DNA of 64,000 nucleotides from Bimuria novae-zelandiae CBS 107.79 (Eukaryota; Ascomycota; Dothideomycetes; Pleosporales; Didymosphaeriaceae). Of this stretch, positions 1-10,772 are shown one piece after another. The position numbers were made by a program, and so were the translations under genes. The stretch's first letter is position 1, and each line of letters starts with the position of its first letter. The notes under the pieces were generated by a model. It saw nothing but the letters and a program-made list of their open reading frames with translations, made no database searches and was not told where the DNA came from. The stretch lies in contig ML976767.1 of assembly GCA_010015655.1 (NCBI GenBank), positions 116,424 to 180,423 of the forward strand, read 5' to 3'.

Positions 1-338
1 GGCGGTGTACATGTTACCAACTTCGAAGCATTAGTGATACCTTGAACGGGGTTAAGCAGATCAAGCCACAATGTAGGCTGCGTTAGTAGTGCGGCAGCGG
101 GTCGCCCTGGCGGATCACTAGGTGAAGATAGCAGATGTCTAGCAACGGCAGCAGATGTCCAGCAAAGGCATTTGCCTTGAAGGCAACACTTGGTCGCGAT
201 GAAGGAGCAGGCATCCGGACCTTTCGCCGGCAAGGCGTGATGAGAGACCTCCGGACGAACCTCGGTTCATGGCCCGAGCGCCTGCCAGAGTGGGAACCAG
301 GGAACACGGTCCACAACGGGCAGGGGCAACCCTCACTA
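1..338. other. Unassigned flank left of the pogo insertion
   Basis: GC-balanced, not RIP-mutated. I find no convincing protein: the short open frames on both strands lack recognisable motifs and overlap one another. It ends at the TA dinucleotide (337-338) used as target by the element that follows. Confidence 0.5.
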
Positions 339-408
339 CTCGCCCCACACGCCAACCGGAGGTTGGCCCTGCGCAGCCCAACGTAACTTCGCAGCCTAAC
401 GTAACTTT
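339..408 (+). repeat. Left TIR of outer pogo-like element
   Basis: Near-perfect inverse of 4296-4365. The TIRs are GC-rich and far less mutated than the interior. Confidence 0.85.
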
Positions 409-1269
409 GTATAGAGAATTAAAATTAATCCAGTCTTTTAACAGCGTAGACTTTAATTATAAAGGCTAATATACAGTAGAGTTAGTGTAGCAAGTAGGGC
501 AGGATCTACAGTTATCTCTCTAAGAGATAGGACCTATTAGGGCTAATTTTATAGACTCTGCAAGTGGGCGTCCTTATACGTTTTTATAGCCTTTTAAGTA
601 ACCTTTTAAGCCTTAAGCTCTACACGTTAATTAATTACTTATTACGCTGCTTTAATAGTTACTATACTACCTTTTTATACTAGCCTTTTATCTTTAATCT
701 GCCTTTTTTAGCGTTATTAAGCTGCTATAGTAATATCTATAAAGTCGCGCTAGGCCAGCGCGAGACTATTAATTAGCAATTATAAGCTTTCTAGGAATTT
801 TATAAGCCTCCTGCTTAATATATTGCTTCTCTCTAGGGCGCGCGACATTTTTTGATGCTGCCGCTAATATACTATAGGTGTATTAGCGATAGGGCTCGAA
901 TTAACAGCGGATAGAACTAATAGGGATAGCGTTCGGATAGGTGCTAGCAGCTTTATGTAAATAAGCTCTAGATTAAATAAAAAGATTCTAGCTTTCTTTT
1001 AGGCGCTTAGGATTATGCTGCGCTTAAATATATTTATCCTAATCCTATAGATCGCATGTAGAAATTTGACTTTATTAAAGTCTGTGTAGCTAGTTCGGGT
1101 AGCTATCTTTATAGCCTTTTTATAATTCTGCTTTAATAGCTAAAAACAGACAACGTCTAGAGGCTGTAGATAATGTAATAAATATAGTAATAGTAAGAAG
1201 GGGAGTATCTTATAATTATCGCAGAACTATATAAACTTAATAGTAAGGTAGCTACTAAATCTATTAAAT

Positions 1270-1700
1270 ATAAGTAATTACTATACGCCTTTCTAGCGCG
1301 CGCGCGTTTATATTTTAAAAAACTTTAGCTACTTTATTAAAATAGAGTTATTAGCGTATCCTAATATTAATATAGTAATTATATAGCTATTAGGCAGCGC
1401 CGTATTTGTATACTAGTAATAAAGGTAATTAACGGCCTATATAACAAGCATAGGTTCGAGCACCTCTCTATTACTAGAGATTAATTTAATACTTATAATA
1501 TAATTACGCGACGTCTCTAACGTAGAAATATAGAAATAATTAAACTTTATAATAATAATCTATTAATTACTACTAACGCCTATGCAGAAGCTAGTTTCGT
1601 CCATATTATAGGTGTTTAATAGGGTAACGCCGTAGGTGTATATTACCTTTTTAAGCTTAATAAAATAATAGCTATAAGCTTTAAACGTTGCTATTACTAT
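1270..1700 (-). pseudogene. Degenerate pogo-type DDE transposase (outer element)
   Basis: The minus strand through about 1690-1290 reads, with stops, YNMDETSFCIGV (first catalytic Asp context of fungal DDE_1/pogo transposases), then NREVLEPMLVI and GYANNSILI further on. These match the order of blocks in Fot1/pogo transposases as I know the family. Many TAA/TAG codons, consistent with CAA/CAG/TGG converted by RIP, break the frame. No start or end can be fixed. It is non-functional. Confidence 0.6.
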
Positions 1701-1950
1701 ATAATTAATATGCTGCGACTTCTACTTTATGCAGTAGTAGTCTAGATTTCTTAATAACTATCGCGATAGCTAGTCCTTACTAAGTAAGGGAGCTTTGCTA
1801 TCGGGGTGCGCGTAATTAAGAATATATTAAGTAGTACCTTTTAACTATAGTATAAGGTATAGCATGCTAATAGTGTCGTAGCGACGTATATATAACTTTA
1901 GCGCTTTATCCTGGGTCTTTAAGAGTTGTAGATTCGTGCCGCTACGGTTA

Positions 1951-4086
1951 CCGTGTTTTATCAGATAACGCACGGGCATCACTTGGCGCACGATTTCCGG
2001 ATGCCCACACCCACTGCTTTTAAGGCTATAGAGCTCTATATAAGAGCTATTATCGCGAGATTTTCTAGTAGAGAGGTCTATAGAGCTTGAACAATTAATT
2101 GCTTATAATAATTTACATGCGAAACCTCTATAGGAGGCGTATATTTCTTGTGCGCGTGCTAGGGCTGGGTGTAGGCTCCTTATTAATAATAGAAGAGAAA
2201 TTAACCTTAGTAATATTAGGCGCTTTATATAGACGAGATAAAGTAGTAGAAGCAATTAGCTAACGTCTTATACCCCTTTAAGATAATTATATATCTTTTT
2301 AGAGTTATTTTTTGGCCTTGCGTGTAATACGTGCTTCTTTACGCGTAGCAGCCTTGCTACGCTGCTCTTAAAGGCGGATTTCTTTAGCGGCAAGCCTTAT
2401 ACGCTTCCTCTTCTTAAGCATAACTTGTTTCTGTTCTTTCTGCTGCTTTCGTAGAGCAAGTTTCTCCTCCTTCTATTGTTATTATAACTGCTCGTTGGCA
2501 TCCTTCTACGCCTGCCTATCTTAGGCGTCTTGGACTTTGGCGGGCGACTAGAGAACAGCGCCTCTATTATACTTTAGCGGTGCTTTAAGTAGTAAAGGCT
2601 TGCCACGCTATCGCCGCTTTCTCTTATTAATAAGAGCTTCTTTAAGGTAGTTATTTTCGTACTAGAGAAGCTGCTTCTGCACAGCTATATAATAGATTAT
2701 CTAAGAGAGCTACTACAAGTATTTAAAATAAGTATTTTTAATAACCTCGCGTAGTAAGCGCTCTATCTTTCTCTAATTTAAAGCGCTAAGTACTAACAAG
2801 CTACTCTTAAAGGATAATAGCCTCTTTACTTTTACCTTTTAAAACTTTTGTAACACTACCTTTGCGTTCAATAGTGAGAGGCTAGTAACCTTAAAGGACT
2901 TAATAATTATCTTATATTTAAACGTTATATTCTAGGCGCGATAGAACATGTAGAAGAAGTCGCGCTTTATAATAGAGGTAAGGCCTTAATAGCTATATAT
3001 AAAGTCTAAGAGCTTAGTGGAGTATGCGCTAGAGAGAGGCTTAAAGAGGTAAACGTTAAGTAGCTAGAGAGTATAGGTAGCGTGAGGAGGAAAGATAACC
3101 AAGAGAATTTAATTCTTATTATAATACTTAATAAATTCTATCGTTATATAGGAGCCGTGGCTATTAAGAATAAAGAGGCGCTAGGAGCAACGCGCCTTTA
3201 CCTTTGTCTCGCGATTAAACACTTGTTTTAGCTATTATATACCAATCTTATTGTTCGTCCATCTACTAGCTAAGGAAGTAAAGAAACAGTTATACTCTTA
3301 TAGGTTAAAATCTTAAAACTATAAGTCCTGTATATTACTAAAAATAGCCTAGTAAATTAAGGTTAGCGTAAGAGCACTGCCATCAGCGTAAATATATATA
3401 ATTATTATTATTTACTTTTTATTACTATCTTATATAACTTGCTTTACTCCGCTATTCTTATATCTTCGGCGGGAGAAGATGCGCTTTATCTTTAATAGTA
3501 CCCTAATTAAGAAGCCTTTTTCGTCTATATTATATATATATTATAGTTTTACATTATACTATTCGATCTTCTGCGCCAAAAGCTTAAAGTAGAGGCTATA
3601 TTTAAATGCTAAATTAGCTTTATGCCGTAACGCGTCTATACTAGAGCTCTAATATAATATAAGGTTAATATAATATCGAGTAATAAAGTAGTTAACTTAG
3701 CATTTTTTAGTAGTTCTTCTAGCTATTTCTAAGGCGAAATTCTATATTATTTATTTTATAGGCGGTAGACCTCGTTAGTAAAGGTTATTAATATAAGTTA
3801 TAAGAGCTTTCTCTTACGTGGTGTTAAGGAGGCGTATATTATTAATTCGCTAAGTATAGGTGCCTTAAACCCCGTAGTGGCGCTTCGATAGCGTTGTTTA
3901 ATTATAACTATACTTTTTTGTAACTATAGTGTAATTAGGTGTTTCTCCAGGATTCAGCAATTTCAGCGACTCTAACGCAGCCTCAATTGGGTCCATATTG
4001 GTGTAGTTATGAGAGGGTGAAGAAGTCGAAAATTTGGCGGTGAGCGTGCGCCAAGTGATGGCTGTGCGTCATCTGATAAAACACGG
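1951..4086 (-). mobile_element. Inner pogo/Fot1-like DNA transposon
   Basis: A 2136-bp element nested in the outer one. Its ends are ccgtgttttatcagat at 1951 and the inverse atctgataaaacacgg at 4071-4086, flanked by TA at 1949-1950 and 4087-4088. Similarity of the ends extends through catcacttggcgcacg. The TIR sequence is unrelated to that of the outer element, so two pogo families are stacked. The interior is RIP-mutated. Confidence 0.85.
2290..3900 (-). pseudogene. Degenerate pogo-type transposase (inner element)
   Basis: On the minus strand near 3560-3430 the sequence reads YNIDEKGFLIRV followed by KIKRIFSRRRYK, matching the YNMDEKGFLIG block of fungal pogo transposases with the catalytic Asp kept. 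A Lys/Arg-rich C-terminal stretch (KKRKRIRLAAKEIR and onward) is read around 2430-2300. Frames are interrupted by RIP-type stops throughout, so the element cannot encode an active enzyme. N- and C-terminal limits are approximate. Confidence 0.6.
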
Positions 4087-4295
4087 TATGGCGGCTAATC
4101 CGGCCTCTAGCGCGCGCTTGAAGTCGCGAAACAGGCACGCTCTATTCGCGTGCTGCAGCTGCAAAATTAGGTATTTCTAAGCTAGAAAAACTAGAGAGAC
4201 AATTAGAGATACGCTACTTAATTTTATAGCTCTTGCTATAATATTTAGGCATAGTTATAGGTTGTTTATTAAGAAAATAGAAAAATCTGCGACGA

Positions 4296-4365
4296 AAAGT
4301 TACGTTGGGCTGTAAAGTTACGTTGGGCTGCGCAGGGCCAACCTCCGGTTGGCGTGTGGGGCGGG
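4296..4365 (-). repeat. Right TIR of outer pogo-like element
   Basis: Inverse match to 339-408, followed by the duplicated TA (4366-4367). The boundary lies about 225 bp upstream of the F-box start codon. Confidence 0.85.
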
Positions 4366-4591
4366 TACCCCGCAGAGCAGCTAGATTACTAATACAGTTG
4401 TTGCCTGCCTGGCGTGCGACAATTCCTTCCCACTTGACACACACACTCACCATACAGCGGGTCTTGAATCAGCTCCCCTACTTGCAAATAAAAGCCACTC
4501 TTCTATCTCTTTTGAGCCGCGGTAAGACATATATGCCTCTTGATTCAGATACACCGACACCCTCTCCGTTACTTAGCTCGCACAACACACA

Positions 4592-5428
4592 ATGTCACTC
4601 CTCCAACTTCCCCCCGAAATCCTAATTCAAATTTTCGATTATGTCGGCTCATCCTATTTCCGCTCGGATCTGTCACGCCTCACAGTCTGTAAGCAATGGA
4701 GCAAATTTGCCCATACCGCGTGCTTCCGGGATTTTTACGTTACTCATAAGACACTACGACGCTTGCTGTCTTCTCCGTACGTGGAATCAAGTCTACCTCT
4801 AGTCAAAGACAGCGTGGAAACCCTGGACCTGGATTTGAAGGGCTTTGAAGACTGGGACTCTATTCTGCTGTCTCGACACGATTCGCGGGCCGTAAATGTC
4901 CTAAATGTGTCAACCTGGAATGGCGCTCATGGACGCGCAGTGCGCGCAGCCTGGACAACGGAGCTGAATAACGATCTCCTCTACCTCGCCACCATCATCA
5001 AACAATCACGGAAACTGCGCATCCTACGCATCCAAGCCACCAGTGAACTGCATCCGCTACTTCGTCTTCTAGAACGCCGCGACTACCTTTTTCTATCCAC
5101 AATACGCGCCTTCTTATTAGCCAGCAACCTAACTAGTCTAAAGCTAGATCTATGCGGTACTCGACTTATACCGTATCAAAGCCAAGAGCACGGTGAAGGA
5201 TCCCATGTCTGCACGAGTATCGCCGCGCTTCTTACTACGCTACGACGTTTGCGACTGCGCATGCGCAGTATCTGTGCCGATGTTCTAAAACCCCGACAAC
5301 ATAGCACCAATCTACGTTTGAACGAGATGCTCATCAACCTCAGTCAGAAAGGCACTTACCGAATAAGTGTTAGCGCCTTTCAGCGGCGGTGTATGTGGCT
5401 GAGAGAGTGGCGATCTCATGGGTCGTAG
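4592..5428 (+). CDS. F-box protein, possibly C-terminally truncated
   Basis: 278 aa from an ATG. The N-terminus (residues 1-45) is a typical F-box: LLQLPPEILIQIFDYV, then LSRLTVCKQWSKFA. F-box proteins bind Skp1 and bring substrates to SCF ubiquitin ligases; here the substrate side would be the leucine-rich part (RILRIQATSELHPLL, LTSLKLDLCGT) at about residues 145-190, which resembles irregular LRRs. No introns are needed and the frame is clean. The last 30 residues after INLSQ are basic and unlike an LRR end, so the original C-terminus may have been lost by a frameshift. A pogo transposon ends 225 bp upstream and may have taken over the promoter region. Expression and substrate are unknown. 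Confidence 0.7.
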   Translation: MSLLQLPPEILIQIFDYVGSSYFRSDLSRLTVCKQWSKFAHTACFRDFYVTHKTLRRLLSSPYVESSLPLVKDSVETLDLDLKGFEDWDSILLSRHDSRAVNVLNVSTWNGAHGRAVRAAWTTELNNDLLYLATIIKQSRKLRILRIQATSELHPLLRLLERRDYLFLSTIRAFLLASNLTSLKLDLCGTRLIPYQSQEHGEGSHVCTSIAALLTTLRRLRLRMRSICADVLKPRQHSTNLRLNEMLINLSQKGTYRISVSAFQRRCMWLREWRSHGS

Positions 5429-5874
5429 CTACATGTACCTCTACCTACCTATCATCTATACATTTCGAGACATCTACAAGGTCAGGGTAGGAACGGGTCA
5501 GCCATCTCTCGCTAGCGTGATCGTGCCGTTTATCGAAATCCACCTTCCCTTGCACCGTCTGCCGACGCCACCGCATGTGGGACCGAGACTGCGCCACACT
5601 TGGGGCTGCCAAGCATACAACCTCCAGCTCGGCCCTCAGCCTGATCCAGCTTCGTCCCAGGGAATCATAACACGCAGTAGCTAGTGGTACCACTGTAGGT
5701 TCTCACAATGCTCTTAGGTGCTCTTAATCCTTCCTAGTAATTATAATTATACATTCACTAAAGTTACAACTAGATCCTATGCGGAACAGGCGACCAACTT
5801 TGTAGGCTCGCCTTGCTAGCTAGGCTGCAGCAATCAATCAAGCTCGACCAAGCACTTTGCCTCTGTGCTGTTCC
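5429..5874. other. Intergenic stretch between F-box gene and HET pseudogene
   Basis: About 450 bp, not RIP-mutated. Short overlapping open frames have no recognisable motif. The missing 5' end of the HET-NACHT gene should lie at its right end, but no in-frame ATG is seen. Confidence 0.4.
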
Positions 5875-7414
5875 TCCACCTCGACGCAGGTATTATCTTA
5901 CAAAGGCTTATACGGAAGATGAGACAATTCCTCCCTACGCAATCCTCTCACATACATGGGGAGACGATAGTGATGAGGTCACCTACAACGACCTAACGAA
6001 CGGCACGGGAACGAATAAGCTGGGATATGAGAAGATCCGGTTCTGTGCAGCGCAAGCAAAGCAGAATGGCTTAGATTACTTCTGGATTGACACCTGCTGT
6101 ATCAACAAAGGGAACAGGGCTGAGCTGTCAAAGGCTCTCAACTCTACTCCGTATGTTTCGCTGGTATCATAAAGCAGATCGATGCTACGTCTTTCTGTCA
6201 GATGTCTCAGCAGCTAAGCGGAGGTTGGACGGCGGGACTTGTGACTGGGAAGCTGCCTTTCGGACAAGCCGATGGTTCACACGTGGGTGGACGCTCCAGG
6301 AGCTCCTTGCGCCTCGCGTAGTCGAGTTCTTCTCGCGCGAACACAAACGCCTCGGCGACAAGTGTTCGCTAAGGCAGCGAATACACGAGGTTACCGCAAT
6401 CCCAGAGGCTGCGCTTCAAGGAGAGCTGCTGTCGCAGTTTAGCGTTGACGATCGCTTGTCGTGGATCAATCACCGCGAAACAAAGCGTGACGAAGACAAA
6501 GCCTACTCGCTGCTTGGTATTTTCGGAGTGCACATGGCCCCCATCTACGGCGAAGGGACAGGTGGAGCGTTCGGCCGACTCCGAGAAGCGATCCGGAAAC
6601 TGGAGACGTGCACGCGCGACTTACACATCACCAATCCACGGCGCGATAAGGCGCGTATTGAGGAGACCAAGGGAGGGCTTCTAGAAGCGTCGTACGGCTG
6701 GGTTCTCCGACATCCGGACTTCCTCTATTGGTGCAACGACGGGCGAAGCCGGCTGCTGTAGATCAAAGGTGATCCAGGCAAAGGCAAGACAATGTTGCTG
6801 TGTGGCATCATCAACGAGCTGGAAAGGTTAATGGCCAAGACGACGCTATTCTCGTACTTCTTCTGCCAGGCCACGGACTCTCGGATTAACAGCGCAACGG
6901 CGGTGCTGAGGGGACTGTTGTTCATGCTCGTCACACAACAGCCGGCGCTCATCGCGCATCTGAGGGAGAAGCACGACCAAACAGGCAAAGCGCTCTTCGA
7001 GGATGCCAATGCATGGGTCACTCTGTGCGATATTTTCACTGATATCCTGCAGGATTCGAGCTTAGAGAATGCGTACTTCTTCATCGATGCCCTTGATGAA
7101 TGTGTAAAAGATCTAGAGAAGCTGCTAGCTTTCATCGCGCAGAAGTCGTCCCTAACTTCTCGTGTCAAGTGGATAGTGACAAGCCGTAACTACAGCCATA
7201 TTGAGCAGCAACTGCGGCTCGACGGTTCTGGAGCGAGGCTGAGCCTTGAATTATAAGAGAACGCCGCACAAGTGTCGCTCGCCGTTAACGCTTACATTAA
7301 CCATCGCCTCCGGGATTTAGAACAAATCCAAGACGACCAAAGCCTTCAACTATTAGTTCAAGAGAAAATGCAACAAAAGGCGAACGGTACTTTACTTTGG
7401 GTGTCACTAGTTAT
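5875..7414 (+). pseudogene. HET-NACHT (NLR-type) heterokaryon-incompatibility pseudogene
   Basis: The HET domain is clear: YAILSHTWGDD, LGYEKIRFCAAQAKQNG, FWIDTCCINKGN, then in another frame MFRWYHKADRCYVFLSDV, RGWTLQELLAP and DKAYSLLGIFGVHMAP. A NACHT NTPase follows: Walker A GDPGKGKT at 6768-6791, Walker B YFFIDALDEC near 7080, then VKWIVTSRN. This architecture is that of het-d/het-e/het-r type NLRs, which trigger programmed cell death. Defects: no in-frame ATG, a frameshift near 6150 (about 7 extra bases), TAG at 6759-6761 where the family has Trp (TGG to TAG fits RIP), TAA at 7254-7256, and loss of everything after LLWVSLV because a hAT element begins at 7415. No WD40/TPR repeats are present. 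It is non-functional. Confidence 0.85.
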
Positions 7415-7627
7415 CAGACCTGGCAACAATCCGGCCAGCCGGTTAGCCGGATTGGAAGCTTGATGCCAAGCCCAGCCAATCCATCCGGCCAAACCTCATA
7501 CAAAAAGCCAATCCATCCGGCCAAAGCTTTCCAGCTGCTTGATTCGGCCGGGTAGCTTGATTGCTTTGAGTATTGAGTAGATTTTGTAGATGAGGCAGCC
7601 CATGAGGCAGCTCGGATAGCTGTAAAA

Positions 7628-7655
7628 GATTGATTGATTGATTGATTGATTGATT
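7628..7655 (+). repeat. (GATT)7 microsatellite
   Basis: Seven perfect GATT units in the 5' region of the hAT element. Confidence 0.95.
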
Positions 7656-8889
7656 CCTACTCGGTTGCAGCCGCGATTTCTCCGCAGCTATGCCCGGATG
7701 CAGAGGTTTGGCAAACAGCCGACGCGCTGCGAAAAGAAATCGAAACGCCCCACTTCACTGTACTAAAAGTACAGCCAGCTGTCCCCTCGCCTCCGCTCGT
7801 AGTCTGGCTTCTATCTACGGCTACGTACATACCGTCACAAGAAGTGACGTATCTGTGTCTGTGTTTTTGACTTCCAATGTATTGTCTCTGTTTTGTGCCG
7901 TGAAATAAGTCTTTTTCGTTGCCGTTGTATTGAGGCGTCGTAGAGGCCTTGATCTCGTTTGTCGTATCCGTGTACCTACAGTCTCCCCCCAGTGTTCGGC
8001 TTCATGTTGCTGTACCTGCCCTTGACCCTCAGGGCTTGCATTTGTTCTGTGTACTTGTTTTTTCCCATCTTCTTGCTGCCTCTCACTAGGTTCCTATGTG
8101 GCCGTGTGTTGTGTTGTGACCTGCCATTGGCGGCAGCGTCAACGCACCAGCTGCGACGCAGCTTCCCGAGAGCGAGGCTCCGCTCCTTCGTGCTCTTGGG
8201 TCTAGTAGCCATGCAACGCTACCGCGACTCGCCTCAGACCTTGTCGGGTATGTCGAAAGGGGCACCACTCCTTTGACATGGGGGCGACAGTGGACGAGGC
8301 TGTCTGTGACTGTGTATTGTGTGGCATCTATAGTAGCATGCCGGGTGTCTGTGAGGCGATTTGCGTGAGCGTTGATGTCGTTCCACCCGAAGGGCCGTCG
8401 ATGCGGGACGTCGCAAACGATGTCGAGTGGTGGGCTAATCGGGAAGCCCACCGGAAACTGTGTGTTGTGGCTGTACGAGGTTTGGGCTCCGTCGTCGCCT
8501 CGCGATGCGGCATCGTGGCTAGATGGTTGTTGCTGCCGTCAATGGGTGTGTCATGCTTTGTAGCCTGCTCGCAAATTTTGCTTTCGTGACTGCCGCGGCC
8601 GCAACCATGTCTCTACAGGTACCATCTAACGCAGAGGGATGCGTTTTGGCCTATAGAGACGGCTGCGACCGCCAGCAGATAAGTTTCGATGCTTTGTGAT
8701 GGATAATCCAGGAATAGAATTCTCGCTGTTTGTCGTGTTTTTCGATAGCTGTAAAAGCTCTATACTAAACTTTTTTTGGTGTTGTAGTTGTAGCTCGCTT
8801 ACTAATACGCGGCCAGCGCGTCGTCTCATATCGTATACTATACTCCATCCCCATCTCTATCTCCTATATCTCACCTCATCGTCACCCTC

Positions 8890-9667
8890 ATGCCACCCAA
8901 AAGACGCGTCTCTGATGGCGCTCCTCGCCCCAAAAAGCGCGCGCGCGGCACTGCGAGCCAGCCCATCGCTATCGACTCGCAGCCATCTCAATATACGCAC
9001 ACTTTTGAGTCGCGATTACGCGAGTCGCAGCCCGAAGACGCCATCGCCGCGCCCACCGATGACGGCAGCGAGCAAGCTACAATCGTGCCATCCGACGCTC
9101 ATGAGGATGAGGCTTTTGACGCCCATCTCGAGGATAACTTCGACGGGATCGATTGGAGTCGCCTCCCGCGGTATACAAAGCCAATCGCGACCTTTCTACA
9201 CAAGAAAAGCTGGGTCTATCGCCATGGCTATCGCGTCGCCCATCGCAAGCACCCCACCCGTATATTTTGGATATGCCATTGGTGTCACAAACACAAGCTC
9301 ACGGATATCGGTCGAGGCGTATACAATACGAGCTCCGCCTGCTCAGCTGCTGCGCGCCATCTTAGTGAGGATAAGCCTGGCCATCGTATACTAGCACCGG
9401 GCAAGACTTCAGTTGGTGTTTACAACGCGCTTACCGCCGCAAAGATCCCTATCTCACAAGCTGTAGCTAATCAGATTAGCGGCTTCAGCAACCAGCGCTC
9501 CAGATACGCTGTAGTAGAGTGGCTCGTCGCGAACAATCACCCTATATCTGAGCTCGAAACACCAGCTTTTCGACGCCTTGTAGCTATAGCCAACCCACTC
9601 GCAGAAAAGGCGCTCTGGAAATCCCACAATAGCGTCTCACGTTACATCATACAGTTGTTCGACTGGC
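8890..9667 (+). pseudogene. hAT transposase, N-terminal part with BED-like zinc finger
   Basis: Opens with ATG and a basic, NLS-like start (PPKRRVSDGAPRPKKRARG), then an acidic linker. A BED-like finger follows (WICHWCHKHKL ... SSACSAAARHLSEDKPGH: C-x2-C, later H-x6-H). The next part, WKSHNSVSRYIIQLFDW, corresponds to the start of the hAT catalytic core. The reading stays open to 9735, but after DWR the sequence belongs to a JmjC gene. The DDE catalytic core and the C-terminal dimerisation domain are absent, so it cannot transpose. It is hardly RIP-mutated, unlike the elements further right. Confidence 0.7.
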
Positions 9668-10451
9668 GCTCAGCAACGTGTCTGCCGCGAATACAGCACA
9701 TCCTGGCAAGGAGAGCGTTCGACCGGCCCAGTTGATGGATCTCGAAGCGTGCTTAAAGTTTCTCCTCTTTGGGGAGAGGGGATGTTTCTCGAGCTATCAC
9801 ATGGATATTCTAAATGGCACCTGGGTCCAATGCAAAACGGGACTGAAATTATGGCTTATTTACTGCGGCGAATGGGATGAAACCGTTAAGTCTACCTATG
9901 GGGAACAGGGCCTTGAATGGAGTCCTGCTCCAGGCTCAATCCAAGGGATCTTATTACGACCGGGCGACACACTTATCATGCGACCGGGGTACCCTGTTAT
10001 CCACGCTGTACTTACTATCGAGGACGCTTTCATGACTGGAGGCATGATATGGTCGGAGAACCGCATCGGCAATATCATGGCGAACCTTGAATTCATCCTG
10101 ACAAATATGGATGCTACGAACGAGCAGGCACCAAGGCAGCTCCCGCAGATCCTCGATCGGCTTGAGTTACATGTCAAGGAGCACTCGATGCCAGCTCGCG
10201 GTACAGGCTCTCTTTTCAATTACGAACTCTCAGAAGTAGAGAGCGTAGAAAGTCTCATACGCCGTTTGAAGGACTTGAAATTATTTCAATGTGAGTGCAA
10301 GGATGGTTGTCCTTCCACGGATAATGGGGGTAAGATACGAACCAAGTGCCCGTGTAAAGCAAACGGTCCCAGCTTAGTACATCATTATGGCTGTACAGTC
10401 TGGTGCCACAGTGGAAGGAAGTTGAATGCGCGTGGAGACTGTCGAAAGTAA
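9668..10451 (+). pseudogene. JmjC (2OG-Fe(II) dioxygenase) gene, 3' fragment with Cys-rich tail
   Basis: The frame starting near 9668 reads VSAANTAHPGKESVRPAQLM, then a JmjC cupin core: SSYHMDILNGTWVQC (iron-binding His-x-Asp), TGLKLWLIYCGEWDE, RPGDTLIMRPGYPVIHAV (second His). JmjC proteins are 2-oxoglutarate-dependent hydroxylases, many of them histone demethylases. Both halves of the metal site are kept and the frame is clean for about 255 codons, but the N-terminus is lost at the hAT junction. The C-terminus is cysteine-rich (CECKDGC, CPCKANG, HHYGCTVWCHSG, GDCRK), CXC/pre-SET-like. The stop at 10449-10451 overlaps a gtaagt donor, so the gene may have continued through an intron; no convincing next exon was found. 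Confidence 0.65.
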
Positions 10452-10772
10452 GTGCCAAGAGCTCTCTTCCGACCGAGTGACTTAGCTCTAGCAGAAAGAA
10501 TCACTAACATTAATTGATTAACTTATGAGTTAACGTGATGCGCGGCGTTCACAGTACTTTTAAGACAAGTGACTTAACTGCTGAGTGATATTTTGGAATT
10601 CTGTGCGCTTATATGAACGCCTCTCTCCTTTGAATCGTCGATCTCGATGATAGAAAGATGATAACTTAGAGCTACGGGAGGAAGCCATAATTGTAAACGT
10701 GGAAATGCCAAGGCACAAATGTCCGATCACGTGCAAGGCAAGCGCCATGAAAGCACCCTCCAACACTACTAC
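10452..10772. other. Intergenic, between JmjC fragment and patatin gene 3' end
   Basis: About 320 bp, not RIP-mutated, no convincing coding sequence. It includes a possible intron following the JmjC frame and the 3' flank of the minus-strand patatin gene. Confidence 0.4.

Larger units (their letters stand above)
339..4365 (-). mobile_element. Outer pogo/Fot1-like (Tc1/mariner) DNA transposon
   Basis: Terminal inverted repeats of about 70 bp (339-408 and 4296-4365) are flanked by TA at 337-338 and 4366-4367, the target duplication of Tc1/mariner elements. The TIR starts cgccccacacgcc, contains the palindrome-like ccaaccggaggttgg, and ends in two copies of a 16-bp unit (cagcccaacgtaactt, one slightly diverged in the left TIR). 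Without the nested element the transposon is about 1.9 kb, a normal size for this superfamily. The interior is AT-rich with almost no CpA/TpG, so it is RIP-inactivated. The remains of the transposase read on the minus strand. Confidence 0.85.
7415..9667 (+). mobile_element. Truncated hAT element
   Basis: The left end is placed at cagacctggcaacaatcc, because the NACHT reading stops exactly there and hAT ends usually begin CAG. Just inside are GC-rich inverted and direct subterminal repeats (ccggccagccgg; two copies of gccaatccatccggcca), typical binding sites of hAT transposases. A transposase N-terminus is encoded at 8890. The right half of the element, including its right TIR, is missing: similarity passes abruptly into a JmjC gene near 9668. 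Bases 7656-8889 hold several short open frames with no recognisable product. Confidence 0.6.

Noticed and set aside
7628..7655. GATT array as a CRISPR-like or functional repeat
   Set aside because: Simple tetranucleotide microsatellite without spacers; CRISPR arrays are not expected in a fungal nuclear genome.
8278..8589. 103-codon open frame in the hAT 5' region
   Set aside because: Overlapped by equally long frames on the other strand, no motif and low-complexity composition.
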